From: Bacteroidaceae bacterium
Lineage (GTDB): Bacteria > Bacteroidota > Bacteroidia > Bacteroidales > Bacteroidaceae
Assembly: GCA_017616445.1 (NCBI GenBank)
Contig: JAFZYE010000077.1
Span: 1 to 33,888, forward strand
Length of the DNA stretch: 33,888 bases
Direction of reading: 5' to 3'
Below are positions 1 to 7,831 of the stretch, piece by piece. Position numbers and translations under genes: made by a program. The number at the start of each line of letters is the position of its first letter. Positions within the stretch are counted from its first letter, which is position 1. The notes beneath the pieces were generated by a model. The model searched no databases, was not told where the DNA came from, and worked only from the letters and a program-made list of their open reading frames with translations.

Positions 1-83
1 CTGAGAATCTTTAAATATCCATCAATTATGAACACGGAACAAAAGAATAGATGATAAATGCAGGCTTAGGGGTTAGATTTGCG

Positions 84-139
84 AACCCTAAGGTTAGCAA
101 TTGCAAACCCTAAGGTTTACAAGTGCAAACCCTAAGGTT
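84..139. repeat. 22-bp-period iteron-like repeat (3 units)
   Basis: The near-palindromic core AACCCTAAGGTT occurs exactly three times, at 84-95, 106-117 and 128-139, so the period is 22 bp, about two helical turns. Units 2 and 3 also share the flanks GCA on the left and TACAA on the right; unit 1 is more degenerate. The exact phasing and dyad symmetry suggest binding sites for a protein, but no adjacent regulator or replication gene is visible. Confidence 0.7.
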
Positions 140-615
140 TACAAAAACACCTCCCGTACGTGACTAGTCTTTTGACATACGTTGAACTATCGTTTCGTGA
201 CAATTCATGAGATTCGTGGTCAAATAAGTAGAGGGATTGCAGAGCATTCCATGATGTGATATGATATTGCTGACATACTCATTGAGGAACGATGATGCCA
301 ACAGAATTGAGTTTTTTTTGAGTTTTTACATTCCGCCCGCAGGGCTAAAAACGCCCTCACAGGTAGTTGTGTTTGGGGTCTTTTGAGTTTTTGACACTAT
401 TTTCGTCAAAACTTTTCTTTTCTGTTTTTTTAAAAAACTTTTTTTTTGAGAAAAGTATGCAAAAAACTCAAAAACACGTTATAACTTCCTAAATTGCAAC
501 TAATTAAAACATATTTTTCTTTTTCAAAAACTCAAAAAAAACTAAAGAAAATGCAGGTGGTCCCCAAAAACATAAAAAAAAGGATGTTGTCATACTCCTC
601 CACCGCAAGCGATCC

Positions 616-644
616 CCCTCCCCAATCCCCCTTTATGGGGAGGG
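616..644. repeat. G/C-rich palindromic intergenic repeat, copy 1
   Basis: An 8-bp perfect stem (CCCTCCCC at 616-623 pairs with GGGGAGGG at 637-644) encloses a second C-run. Related C-run/G-run palindromes occur at 8698-8711 between genes and at 24850-24862 inside a coding region. Confidence 0.6.
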
Positions 645-647
645 CAC

Positions 648-681
648 TAAAAACGGGCGCAACGTGTTGTTGTGCCCGTTT
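648..681 (-). terminator. Rho-independent terminator of the reverse rubrerythrin
   Basis: AAACGGGCGCAAC (651-663) pairs with GTTGTGCCCGTTT (669-681) with one mismatch. On the minus strand the stem is followed by a T-run (the A-run at 649-653). It begins 25 nt past the stop of the gene at 707-1270. Confidence 0.8.
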
Positions 682-706
682 AGTTGAAATACTCGTCGTG
701 GAGAAC

Positions 707-1270
707 TTACTTGAAGTACTTGTTGAACAGACCCTGGAAGCCGGCTCCATGACGTGCCTCATCCTTAGCCATCTCATGAACGGTGTCGTGGATAGCATCA
801 AGGTTGAGTTTCTTTGCCACCTTGGCAATCTCAAGCTTGCCTTCGCATGCTCCACCCTCTGCCTGCATACGCTTCTCGAGGTTGGTCTTGGTGTCCCAGC
901 ACATTTCACCGAGCAGTTCGCAGAACTTAGCTGCATGCTCTGCCTCCTCAAATGCATAGCGACGGAACGCCTCTGCTACATCGGGATAGCCTTCACGGTC
1001 GGCCTGACGGCTCATCGCCAGATACATGCCGACTTCTGAGCACTCGCCTGCGAAATGGTCTTTCAGACCCTGAAGCACGAACTTTCCTTCTTCTGTATCT
1101 GGAATTGCTTTCGCAACTCCTAACTCGTGCTGACAAGCAAACTGAATGCCTCCAGTCTCTACCATTTCCTTGAACTTAGATCCAGGAACTTTACATTGTG
1201 GACACCTCTCAGGTGGTGTGTCTCCTTCGTGTACATAGCCACATACAGGGCAAATCCATTTTTTAGCCAT
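707..1270 (-). CDS. Reverse rubrerythrin (rubredoxin domain first)
   Basis: A 187-aa cytosolic non-haem iron protein that reduces hydrogen peroxide in anaerobes. An N-terminal rubredoxin-type Fe(SCys)4 domain (C7, C10, C23, C26 in CPVCGY and CPQCK) precedes a four-helix ferritin-like diiron domain at about residues 45-185. That domain contains EEAEHA and EARHG, the Glu/His ligands expected of the family. This order is the reverse of classical rubrerythrin, which this window also encodes at 26414-26956. Members are often annotated as NADH peroxidase. It is monocistronic, with its own promoter (1360-1367) and terminator (648-681). The ATG at 1270 gives the family's usual N-terminus, K-W-x-C-P-V-C-G-Y. 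Confidence 0.93.
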   Translation of the reverse strand: MAKKWICPVCGYVHEGDTPPERCPQCKVPGSKFKEMVETGGIQFACQHELGVAKAIPDTEEGKFVLQGLKDHFAGECSEVGMYLAMSRQADREGYPDVAEAFRRYAFEEAEHAAKFCELLGEMCWDTKTNLEKRMQAEGGACEGKLEIAKVAKKLNLDAIHDTVHEMAKDEARHGAGFQGLFNKYFK

Positions 1271-1359
1271 AGTGTTTTGGTTTTGATTGTTTAACAGTTT
1301 TATTGTTTAATTGACTTGTTAGGTTTAATAGATTATTAATCAAATATCTAACTCGATTG

Positions 1360-1367
1360 CAAAGTTA
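1360..1367 (-). promoter_or_regulatory. -7 promoter element TAACTTTG
   Basis: Read on the minus strand, TAACTTTG matches the Bacteroidetes -7 consensus TAnnTTTG. A GTTG lies about 22 nt upstream (1390-1393) as a possible -33 element. It would give a leader of about 85 nt before the rubrerythrin start at 1270. Confidence 0.65.
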
Positions 1368-1376
1368 AGAAAAAAA

Positions 1377-1436
1377 AGTGAATAGTGAACAACGAAAAGT
1401 AAAAAAAATTTCATTTTTCACTTTTCACTATTCACT
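1377..1436 (-). terminator. Long-loop inverted repeat overlapping a stop codon
   Basis: AGTGAATAGTGAA (1377-1389) and TTCACTATTCACT (1424-1436) are a perfect 13-bp inverted repeat. It is followed on the minus strand by the T-run complementary to 1369-1377. The stop codon of the fusion ORF (1428-1430) lies inside the first minus-strand arm. It is probably a terminator built from heptamer-type repeat DNA (TTCACTA/TTCACTT). Confidence 0.5.
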
Positions 1437-3695
1437 TTCTGCTTCTTCATCGTACAGAATATATTGGTCGAGGACACTTGCTGACCAGTCGTGGTAGAGG
1501 TCTATGAGCCGCTGGGGTTGTGTACCGAACCAACTGTAGCCGTTACGCCGTTCGTATTCTATATCTTCGACATGCTTGCGTGGAATGCCGTCACGCCCAC
1601 AGAAGAGGGGTTCGCCATGGATGAGGTCGTAGAAGCGTGCCCACATGGCTGGTGCTCCAGGACGATCGACGACTCGATAGTCGGCCTTCCCTTCTTCATT
1701 GGTGAACCGCTCAAGGGCTTTGCCCTCGATCTTATGGTTCTCAAGCCAGCGGATGGCTCCATCGATGGCCATGATGATGCGTTCGGATGGGTTGGGAAGC
1801 GACAGGAGGAGTTCAACGATGTTGACAGTCTCGCCTGCTGCACAGAACGACGGCAGCTCATAAGCGCGTGCCTGTGCAGGCTTGAGGGTCTTTTCATCGT
1901 GTTGCTGACACCAAACGGTAGGTTGTCCATCGACCATAATCTGACAATCGAGAATGCACTCCACTCCCCTATCGTATGCCCGCTTGCATGCCTCGCGCTG
2001 TTCGGGCTTCAGCCACAGCATGTCGTAGGGTTCCTCATTACGCGAGATGGAGAGCAGGAACTGCATGACGTTCACCATCGCATTGTCGTTGAAGGTGATG
2101 TGACTGGAATAGTGCCCCTTGCCACGTGGTGGATAGTACTGCGGCCATCCTCCGTTCTCGTACTGCATGCCCAACAGGAAATCAAGCCCGTTGAGGAACG
2201 CCACACGATAGGCAATGAGGTTGGTGTAGTAGTACATCTTGGCCAGGAACTCCATCTCCTGATAGGTAGCTCCGTTATCGATGGTTCCACCTATACCCGT
2301 CTCCATGCATTCGCTAATGTAGAGGCTGTCGGGATTGAGTCCCCAGTCTTGGTTCTTCACCCACCCGCCTGTCGGCAATTGGTATTTCACGATGCTATCA
2401 GCCACGGCTCGTGCCTGCTTGGAGACGAACCACTCGTACTTCCGTTGCCGCATGGCCTGTTTCCACGACATTGGGACGAACTCCGTGGTGTCGACAGGTA
2501 TCTGGGCAGATACTGTGGATGTCAGAAACATGACACCTAACAGGAATATGATAGGTAACAGTTTGTAATGCAACACGTTTTTCCAGAAAGAGTCCATGCA
2601 ACCTTGCTCGATACGTGTCTCGTAGAAGTAAGCCACAAAGTCTGGATGCTTGTGAGCATGTTTGTAAAGGAGGTTGACAGCCCATGGTTTCTCAAGCAGT
2701 CGCTGATAGTACCGCCCCATGTCAATCATCCGCTTGAGATGATCGGTAAGCTTCAGATAGTGGTCCACCGGCTGGGCATTCGAGTCGAAAGCCTTGGCAG
2801 CATAACAGCCCGACTGCAAAGCATAGTAGATGCCTTCATCGGTCAGAGGCTCGACAAATCCTGCCGCATCGCCCACAAACATGATTTTATCACGAAATGC
2901 AGGACGAGTCATATAGGTACCGACAGGAATCATCGCACCCTGTAGCGGATACTTCTGCTGATTCCGCACCTTTAGGTCATTCAGGAACTGACGCATCGCT
3001 ACGTTAGCGTTGGTGGTGTCGTCAGGCTGTTTCACCAGCCCTAAACATACCTTTTCACCTTTAGCAAATGTCCAGGCATAGCTATTGGGGATGATATCCA
3101 AGTGGATATTCACACCAGTCACATCCACGTCGCCGCGGTCGACATTGATTTCCAGCGAGAGTGCACTTTTGGCTTTCCGATGGAACTGCTCAGGATATTG
3201 CTTGGCGAGGAGGCGTTCCACCGTGCTGTTCGCTCCGTCTGCAGCTATCAGGTACTCGTATTCCACCTCACGTTCACGGAAGACAGCTACTTTCTTCTGG
3301 TCATCGAGGTCGATCAGCTCCTGACTGTCGCAGAACTTGCCCCCAAGACGGATGTAATGGTTCACAAGCCAAGCATCGAACTTAGGACGGTTGATGAGTG
3401 TAATCGGTCGGTCGAGATGACTGGTCACGAGACAAGTCTGTCCTTTGTAGATACTGAATTCACTCTCATGACTCATGAGACATGCATCCATGCACTCGTT
3501 GTAGAGGTTCTGCCCAAGCAAATCAAGAAGACATTTCTGAGACTTTTGGGTGAAGAGTCCTGCACAGAGCTTAACGCGAGGGAAAGTCTGTTTGTCCACA
3601 AGCATACAATCCACCCCTGCCTTCTGCAGAGAGATGCCACATGCAGAACCTGCAGGTCCTGCTCCTACGATGAGTACTTGAGTCTTGTGCACCAT
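1428..3695 (-). CDS. Flavin oxidoreductase fused to PL10 pectate lyase
   Basis: A single 755-aa frame containing two proteins. Residues 1 to about 366 are a geranylgeranyl-reductase-family FAD oxidoreductase: dinucleotide site GAGPAG at 11-16, and the second FAD motif FVGDAAGFVEPLTDEGI at 273-289. Residues about 379-398 are a hydrophobic segment ending in TVSAQ, which looks like a signal peptide. Residues about 400-755 are a family 10 pectate lyase, with TGGWVKNQDW, FNDNAM, TVWCQQHD, ARAYELPS, PAMWARFYDL and ERRNGYSWFG. The ATG sits 2 nt after the uxaB stop, so translation is probably coupled. The halves are functionally unrelated (cytosolic flavoenzyme, exported polysaccharide lyase), so this may be two genes whose boundary stop was lost, or a real membrane-tethered fusion. 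An internal ATG at 2597, about 13 codons before the hydrophobic core, could start the lyase alone. Confidence 0.85.
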   Translation of the reverse strand: MVHKTQVLIVGAGPAGSACGISLQKAGVDCMLVDKQTFPRVKLCAGLFTQKSQKCLLDLLGQNLYNECMDACLMSHESEFSIYKGQTCLVTSHLDRPITLINRPKFDAWLVNHYIRLGGKFCDSQELIDLDDQKKVAVFREREVEYEYLIAADGANSTVERLLAKQYPEQFHRKAKSALSLEINVDRGDVDVTGVNIHLDIIPNSYAWTFAKGEKVCLGLVKQPDDTTNANVAMRQFLNDLKVRNQQKYPLQGAMIPVGTYMTRPAFRDKIMFVGDAAGFVEPLTDEGIYYALQSGCYAAKAFDSNAQPVDHYLKLTDHLKRMIDMGRYYQRLLEKPWAVNLLYKHAHKHPDFVAYFYETRIEQGCMDSFWKNVLHYKLLPIIFLLGVMFLTSTVSAQIPVDTTEFVPMSWKQAMRQRKYEWFVSKQARAVADSIVKYQLPTGGWVKNQDWGLNPDSLYISECMETGIGGTIDNGATYQEMEFLAKMYYYTNLIAYRVAFLNGLDFLLGMQYENGGWPQYYPPRGKGHYSSHITFNDNAMVNVMQFLLSISRNEEPYDMLWLKPEQREACKRAYDRGVECILDCQIMVDGQPTVWCQQHDEKTLKPAQARAYELPSFCAAGETVNIVELLLSLPNPSERIIMAIDGAIRWLENHKIEGKALERFTNEEGKADYRVVDRPGAPAMWARFYDLIHGEPLFCGRDGIPRKHVEDIEYERRNGYSWFGTQPQRLIDLYHDWSASVLDQYILYDEEAESE

Positions 3696-3697
3696 CC

Positions 3698-5167
3698 TTA
3701 AAGAATCGTTTTCACTGCTTCGAGCATTCCGAGCGACTGAATCTTGTCGAGGTCAGCTGTTACGAGGTCGGTCAGTCGGGGAATCAGGTTCAGATTCTCA
3801 TGCCATATCGACTCGGCAGCCAGTACACCCTCTGCCACCTTGCGCGTATCGCCTGTAGCCCAGAGGTCGGTCAGTAGCTGCATGATTTCGGGAGCATCGT
3901 TCGGTACAATCTCTGCCCCATCGGCACGACAGCCACCTTTATAATAGGTGATGATGGCAGCCAAGCCGAACACAAGTCCCTGTGGCAGTTCACCTTTACG
4001 CTCCAGATAGACTTTGAGTCCAGGCAGGTCACGTGTCTCGTACTTAGGGAACGAATTGAGCATGATGCTGGTGACCTGATGATCGACGTATGGGTTGTTG
4101 AAACGCTCAAGCACGTCAGAAGCAAACTGCTGCAACTCGTCCATCGGGAGGTTGAGCGTCTGCATCAGTTCGTCGAACTGCACCTTATGGATATACTTGC
4201 CTACAACTGGGTCGTTGCATGCATCACGAACGATATTGATACCGCTCAGGTAAGCAACAGGGCTGAGCACAGTATGCGGACCATTCAGGAGGGTCACCTT
4301 ACGCTCATGATAAGGTTTCTCTGATTCAGCAATAAGCACATGAAGTCCTGCCTTCTCAGCGGGGAACTCAGCCTTGAGCTGGTCGATATCCATATTTTCG
4401 GGCTTCTCAATCACCCAGAGATGGAAGGCCTCACCCTGTACGACGAGGTTGTCCTCGTAGCATATCTTCTCCTGTATCTGCTTGATTTCCTTTCGTGGGA
4501 ACCCAGGCACGATGCGGTCGACGAGGGTGGCACATACATAGCAATAGTTGGTGAACCAATCCTTGAAGCCCTGATAGTCGGCTCCGAAATCGTCCTTCCA
4601 CAACTCAATATACTTGAAGATACACTCTTTCAGGTGGTGTCCGTTGAGGAATATCAACTCACAAGGCATGATGATGAGTCCCTTATCGGGTGCACCACAG
4701 AAGGTCTGGTAGCGACGATAGAGCAACTGAGTCAGCTTGCCCGGATAGGAACTTGCAGGTGCATCGGTGAACTTGCAGGCTGGGTCGAACGCAATTCCTG
4801 CCTCGGTGGTGTTAGATATCACAAAACGAATCTCAGGCTGGTCGGCCAAAGCCATAAACGCCTGATTCTGCGTATAAGGATTCAAAGCACGACTAATACA
4901 GTCGATACGAGTCAGTTTGTTGACCACCTCACCATTCAGTCGGCCTTGCAGGTTGACGTGATACAGACAGTCCTGACCATTCAACCAATCGACCATACCT
5001 CGCTCGATAGGCTGTACGACCACCACACTTGCATTGAAATCGGTCTTACGGTTCATCTTGTAGATGATCCAATCGACAAAACAACGGAGGAAGTTACCCT
5101 CACCAAACTGAATAATCTTCTCAGGTGCCACACTCTTTGGTGCTGTTCGTTTGTTTAGAGCTTTCAT
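3698..5167 (-). CDS. uxaB: Tagaturonate reductase (altronate oxidoreductase)
   Basis: A 489-aa NADH-dependent reductase of D-tagaturonate to D-altronate in galacturonate catabolism, of the mannitol-dehydrogenase-like family. Diagnostic stretches are IIQFGEGNFLRCFVDW near the N-terminus (nucleotide binding), ISNTTEAG, a central LLNGPHTVLSP and the C-terminal half typical of the family. I chose the ATG at 5167 (MKALNK), not the longer frame start at 5203, because 5203 lies in the -7 element at 5201-5208 and the E. coli enzyme (about 483 aa) has a similar length. It is the first gene of an operon with the pectate-lyase fusion, so depolymerisation of pectin and use of the released uronate are linked. 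Confidence 0.93.
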   Translation of the reverse strand: MKALNKRTAPKSVAPEKIIQFGEGNFLRCFVDWIIYKMNRKTDFNASVVVVQPIERGMVDWLNGQDCLYHVNLQGRLNGEVVNKLTRIDCISRALNPYTQNQAFMALADQPEIRFVISNTTEAGIAFDPACKFTDAPASSYPGKLTQLLYRRYQTFCGAPDKGLIIMPCELIFLNGHHLKECIFKYIELWKDDFGADYQGFKDWFTNYCYVCATLVDRIVPGFPRKEIKQIQEKICYEDNLVVQGEAFHLWVIEKPENMDIDQLKAEFPAEKAGLHVLIAESEKPYHERKVTLLNGPHTVLSPVAYLSGINIVRDACNDPVVGKYIHKVQFDELMQTLNLPMDELQQFASDVLERFNNPYVDHQVTSIMLNSFPKYETRDLPGLKVYLERKGELPQGLVFGLAAIITYYKGGCRADGAEIVPNDAPEIMQLLTDLWATGDTRKVAEGVLAAESIWHENLNLIPRLTDLVTADLDKIQSLGMLEAVKTIL

Positions 5168-5200
5168 ATATTTGATAGTAAATGATTTGCTAATTGACTG

Positions 5201-5208
5201 CAAAGATA
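5201..5208 (-). promoter_or_regulatory. -7 promoter element TATCTTTG (uxaB operon)
   Basis: TATCTTTG on the minus strand matches TAnnTTTG and lies 33 nt before the chosen uxaB start. It would drive uxaB and the downstream fusion ORF. Confidence 0.65.
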
Positions 5209-5215
5209 GGCAAAA

Positions 5216-5316
5216 GTTAGGAGTTAGAAGTTAGGAGTTAGGAGTTTTTTGCATTTTTCAACTTTAAACTTTGAACTTACAACTGACTTTCAACTATAAA
5301 CTATCAACTATTAACT
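5216..5316. repeat. Heptamer repeat tract between uxaB and trmN
   Basis: Degenerate 7-nt periodic units such as GTTAGGA (first half) and TCAACTA/TAAACTA (second half) fill most of the gap. The two halves are roughly opposite in strand sense (GTTAG against CTAAC-like). The tract lies between the divergent promoters and contains no gene. Confidence 0.6.
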
Positions 5317-5389
5317 TTTTTTTTGCATAAAATTCTAACGCTCGACAATAAAAACAAGCTTTTATTGTGCTCACTTAACCGAATTTTTG

Positions 5390-5397
5390 TACCTTTG
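5390..5397 (+). promoter_or_regulatory. -7 promoter element TACCTTTG (trmN)
   Basis: TACCTTTG matches TAnnTTTG, with a TTG at 5365-5367 as a plausible -33 element (22 nt spacing). It ends only 7 nt before the trmN ATG, so the transcript would have a leader of a few nucleotides at most. Confidence 0.65.
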
Positions 5398-5404
5398 CAT
5401 CACA

Positions 5405-6118
5405 ATGAGTATAGATAGTTTTCAATTCAAAGAGTTCAGTGTCCGTCACGACCGATGTAGCATGAAGGTCGGGACAGACGGGGTGTTGCTGGGCAGCTGG
5501 GCAGGTCAACTATCAACTATCAACTATCAACTATCAACTGTATTAGATATTGGTACGGGAAGTGGACTAATCGCCTTGATGTTAGCTCAGAGGTTTCCTG
5601 AGGCAAGGATTATGGGGATAGATATCGACCTTGCTTCTGTAGAACAAGCTCGTGAGAATGTGGCAGCATCGCCTTTCGAGAACCGTATCGGCATCCGACA
5701 CGCATCTTTGGAGGATTTCTGCGAAGGGACATACCAACTCATCGTATCGAACCCACCCTTCTACGAGGAAGATACCCAGAGTAAGACGGCACAGATGCAC
5801 AGAGCGAAACACACCTCATCACTCACGTTCGAACAACTCATTGAGGGGGTGGACAGACTGCTGGACAAGGATGGGATGTTCGAAGTGATTGTCCCCTACT
5901 CTGCCGCTGAACGTTTCATCGGAGAGGCTGCCATGAGGGGATTGTACCTCATCAGACGTTGTAACGTAAAAGGAAGTCCCACACGCCCGTTCAAACGAAC
6001 GATGATGACATTCGGCCGAACTCCTCGCGAAACTGAACACACCTTATTAATAATACGTACTCCCCAGAACACATATTCTGAGGAGTACAAAAGACTGACA
6101 CAAGCATTCTACTTGTGA
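5405..6118 (+). CDS. trmN: tRNA1(Val) A37 N6-methyltransferase, with repeat insertion
   Basis: A 237-aa SAM-dependent methyltransferase of the YfiC/TrmN6 family, which modifies A37 of tRNA1(Val). The N-terminus FSVRHDRCSMKVGTDGVLLG matches the family. The SAM motif VLDIGTGSGLIAL is at about 46-58 and the catalytic NPPF at 116-119. The ATG at 5405 is chosen because the longer frame would start inside the promoter. Residues about 34-45 (GQLSTINYQLST) are extra: they come from five perfect or near-perfect TCAACTA heptamers at 5506-5540, between the GSWA turn and the SAM motif where the family has only a short linker. The reading frame is kept. It converges with the dipeptidase gene with a 17-nt gap. 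Confidence 0.92.
   Translation: MSIDSFQFKEFSVRHDRCSMKVGTDGVLLGSWAGQLSTINYQLSTVLDIGTGSGLIALMLAQRFPEARIMGIDIDLASVEQARENVAASPFENRIGIRHASLEDFCEGTYQLIVSNPPFYEEDTQSKTAQMHRAKHTSSLTFEQLIEGVDRLLDKDGMFEVIVPYSAAERFIGEAAMRGLYLIRRCNVKGSPTRPFKRTMMTFGRTPRETEHTLLIIRTPQNTYSEEYKRLTQAFYL
5506..5540 (+). repeat. 35-bp heptamer block inside trmN (5 x TCAACTA)
   Basis: Four TCAACTA units plus TCAACTG, exactly 35 bp, lie in the coding frame. The same heptamer type fills nearby intergenic DNA at 5216-5316. Confidence 0.9.
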
Positions 6119-6135
6119 AAAAACGTTCACGGTTT

Positions 6136-7797
6136 TTATTTCATCTTATAGCGATTGCCTGTCTCTTTCGCCACACGCTTGCTGAACTGAGCAGGATAGC
6201 CAGGACGAATGGTCGGAGCCGCATAGCCATCAGGCGTACGCTCGAACTGACCGTCTTTCTCACGCTTCACCACCATATCGTTGTGCTTCACGATGAGATA
6301 CTTATAGAGACGGTCCCAACGCTGCATCATCTCATCAGCTGCCTTGTTGCTGTAGTTGGCCAGATAGCGTCCTAAGGTCGTAGGCTGACTCTCAAAGATT
6401 TTCTTGGCTTCCTGATCGATTGCTGCAACCTCCTTCACGTATGCAGTCTCCAGTTCATCGATGACCTTACGCAAATCGGGATACATCTTGCTGTAATACG
6501 GATATACCATGTTGCTCACGGTGTTCTGCATCCAGAATGCTGAGCCCCATGAGAAGGTCAGCTCGTCCTGCTCGCCAGCGATGCGCACATAGCACTGAGG
6601 GATGTCGCTCACGCCACAATAGACAGGTGTGTAGGCAATCATATTGGCATCATCGTTGCCCCACCACACAATACCTCCTACTGCATCGGGCAACCAACTA
6701 CGCATCTGACCCACAAAGGCAAATCCTGTCTGCTGGGTGCTGGTAGGACGTTCGTTGAAATACTCTTGCTCGTCCACCTTGAAGCTGAGCGGACTTGGAC
6801 GATAAGGCATGGTGTAAGGGCCTGCGCCAAGGTCTTTGGTGATATCGAGCGCTGTACCCTCGTAATGATCACGCATGCCGTCTTTGATATCCTGAACCGT
6901 CAACAGATGATTTGGTTTCATATATAAAGGCATCTCGCCCTTCATATCCTCACCGTTGATGTATGGGAGGTACTTATCCATCCCGTCCACATGATGGCGG
7001 AAGAAACTCCAGGCACGTGCATCACAATAGCGAATGCCACTGAAGTCGAGTGGATTGAATGCATCACGGAAACTGAACTCAGCATCTTTACCGCTGAAGA
7101 AACCTTTCTCACGAGCAAACTTCACATTGTCCTTATTGTAAAGCACATCCTGCTTCGGGAACAACTGGAAATAACGCGTGATACGGCTCTGATTGGCATG
7201 TGCGCAGATACAGTCGTCAGGCACACGAACAGCTACCCAAGCAGCATTCTGTGAACCTGGTCCCATACCTACCATCTCCATGACCCACACTTCGTTCTTG
7301 TCGGCAATCGTGAACGTCTCACCTTCGCTGCAATAGCCATACTTGGCCACGAGGTCGGTCATAATCTGAATGGCCTCACGTGCTGTACGCGAACGTTCCA
7401 GTCCGATGTAAATAAGACTTCCGTAGTCGATGATACCCTTGGGGTCAACCACCTCCTCACGTCCTCCGAATGTCGTTTCGCAGATGCTCACCTGGTTTTC
7501 GTTCATCTGTCCGACTACATTATAGGTACGCTCAGCCTGAGGTATCTCTCCAAGATACTTATTGGTATCCCACTCGTAGATCTTGCGCATCTCACCCTTC
7601 TGGTGAATGCCACCTACATGACGGAACATGGTTCCATACATGCCGTATGAATCAGCGTTATAGCTCACGATAACACTTCCGTCTACTGATGCTTTCTTAG
7701 CCACGATGAGGTTCGTGCAAGCATGTAGAGATGAGAAGTGTGAGGTAAGAGGTAAGAGAACACTTACCAATACTGCCAGTAAAAGGTTTCTCTTCAT
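6136..7797 (-). CDS. Secreted C69-family dipeptidase
   Basis: A 553-aa peptidase of family C69 (PepD-like), an N-terminal-nucleophile hydrolase that cleaves dipeptides. Residues 1-26 are a signal peptide ending in LHA. The next residue, C27 in ACTNLIVAKKASVDGS, is the expected catalytic Cys exposed by removal of the leader. GSVIVSYNADSYGMYG and later ETTFGGREE also fit the family. Its location should be periplasmic or cell-surface. It follows the DUF4252-like gene by 34 nt on the same strand and is probably co-transcribed with it. The second half of the signal peptide (LLPLTSHFSSL) is encoded by a heptamer-type repeat at 7728-7762, so this leader may have been remodelled by repeat DNA. Confidence 0.9.
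   Translation of the reverse strand: MKRNLLLAVLVSVLLPLTSHFSSLHACTNLIVAKKASVDGSVIVSYNADSYGMYGTMFRHVGGIHQKGEMRKIYEWDTNKYLGEIPQAERTYNVVGQMNENQVSICETTFGGREEVVDPKGIIDYGSLIYIGLERSRTAREAIQIMTDLVAKYGYCSEGETFTIADKNEVWVMEMVGMGPGSQNAAWVAVRVPDDCICAHANQSRITRYFQLFPKQDVLYNKDNVKFAREKGFFSGKDAEFSFRDAFNPLDFSGIRYCDARAWSFFRHHVDGMDKYLPYINGEDMKGEMPLYMKPNHLLTVQDIKDGMRDHYEGTALDITKDLGAGPYTMPYRPSPLSFKVDEQEYFNERPTSTQQTGFAFVGQMRSWLPDAVGGIVWWGNDDANMIAYTPVYCGVSDIPQCYVRIAGEQDELTFSWGSAFWMQNTVSNMVYPYYSKMYPDLRKVIDELETAYVKEVAAIDQEAKKIFESQPTTLGRYLANYSNKAADEMMQRWDRLYKYLIVKHNDMVVKREKDGQFERTPDGYAAPTIRPGYPAQFSKRVAKETGNRYKMK
7728..7762 (-). repeat. Heptamer-type block in the dipeptidase signal peptide
   Basis: It can be read as five 7-nt units: two identical GAGGTAA units in the centre and more degenerate units (GAGATGA, GAAGTGT, GAGAACA) around them, 35 bp in total. 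It is weaker than the blocks in trmN and the GH3 gene. Confidence 0.5.
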
Positions 7798-7831
7798 TTA
7801 TTATCAATTAAAAATTATGAATTATGCATTA

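Larger units (their letters stand above)
1..646. other. Non-coding left flank
   Basis: I see no convincing gene here. The only long open frame nearby is the antisense of the rubrerythrin at 707-1270. The region holds three near-palindromic iteron-like units at 84-139. It also has a weak hairpin at about 341-358 (AGGGC/GCCCT) and an A/T-rich stretch (about 305-545) in which GAGTTTTT or its complement recurs on both strands. A G/C-rich palindrome lies at 616-644. It could be the end of a neighbouring element, but nothing in the sequence proves that. Confidence 0.5.

Noticed and set aside
84-139. CRISPR-like repeat
   Set aside because: Units are adjacent with no unique spacers of constant length; the 22-bp period is repeat plus short common flank.
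494-1039. Plus-strand 181-aa open frame
   Set aside because: It is antisense to the reverse rubrerythrin and begins in A/T-rich non-coding DNA; its sequence has no family features.
1491-2540. Plus-strand 349-aa open frame opposite the pectate lyase
   Set aside because: Long but antisense to clear PL10 motifs; the composition is that of a shadow frame.
4340-5158. Plus-strand 272-aa open frame opposite uxaB
   Set aside because: Antisense of a well-conserved gene, with no recognisable domain.
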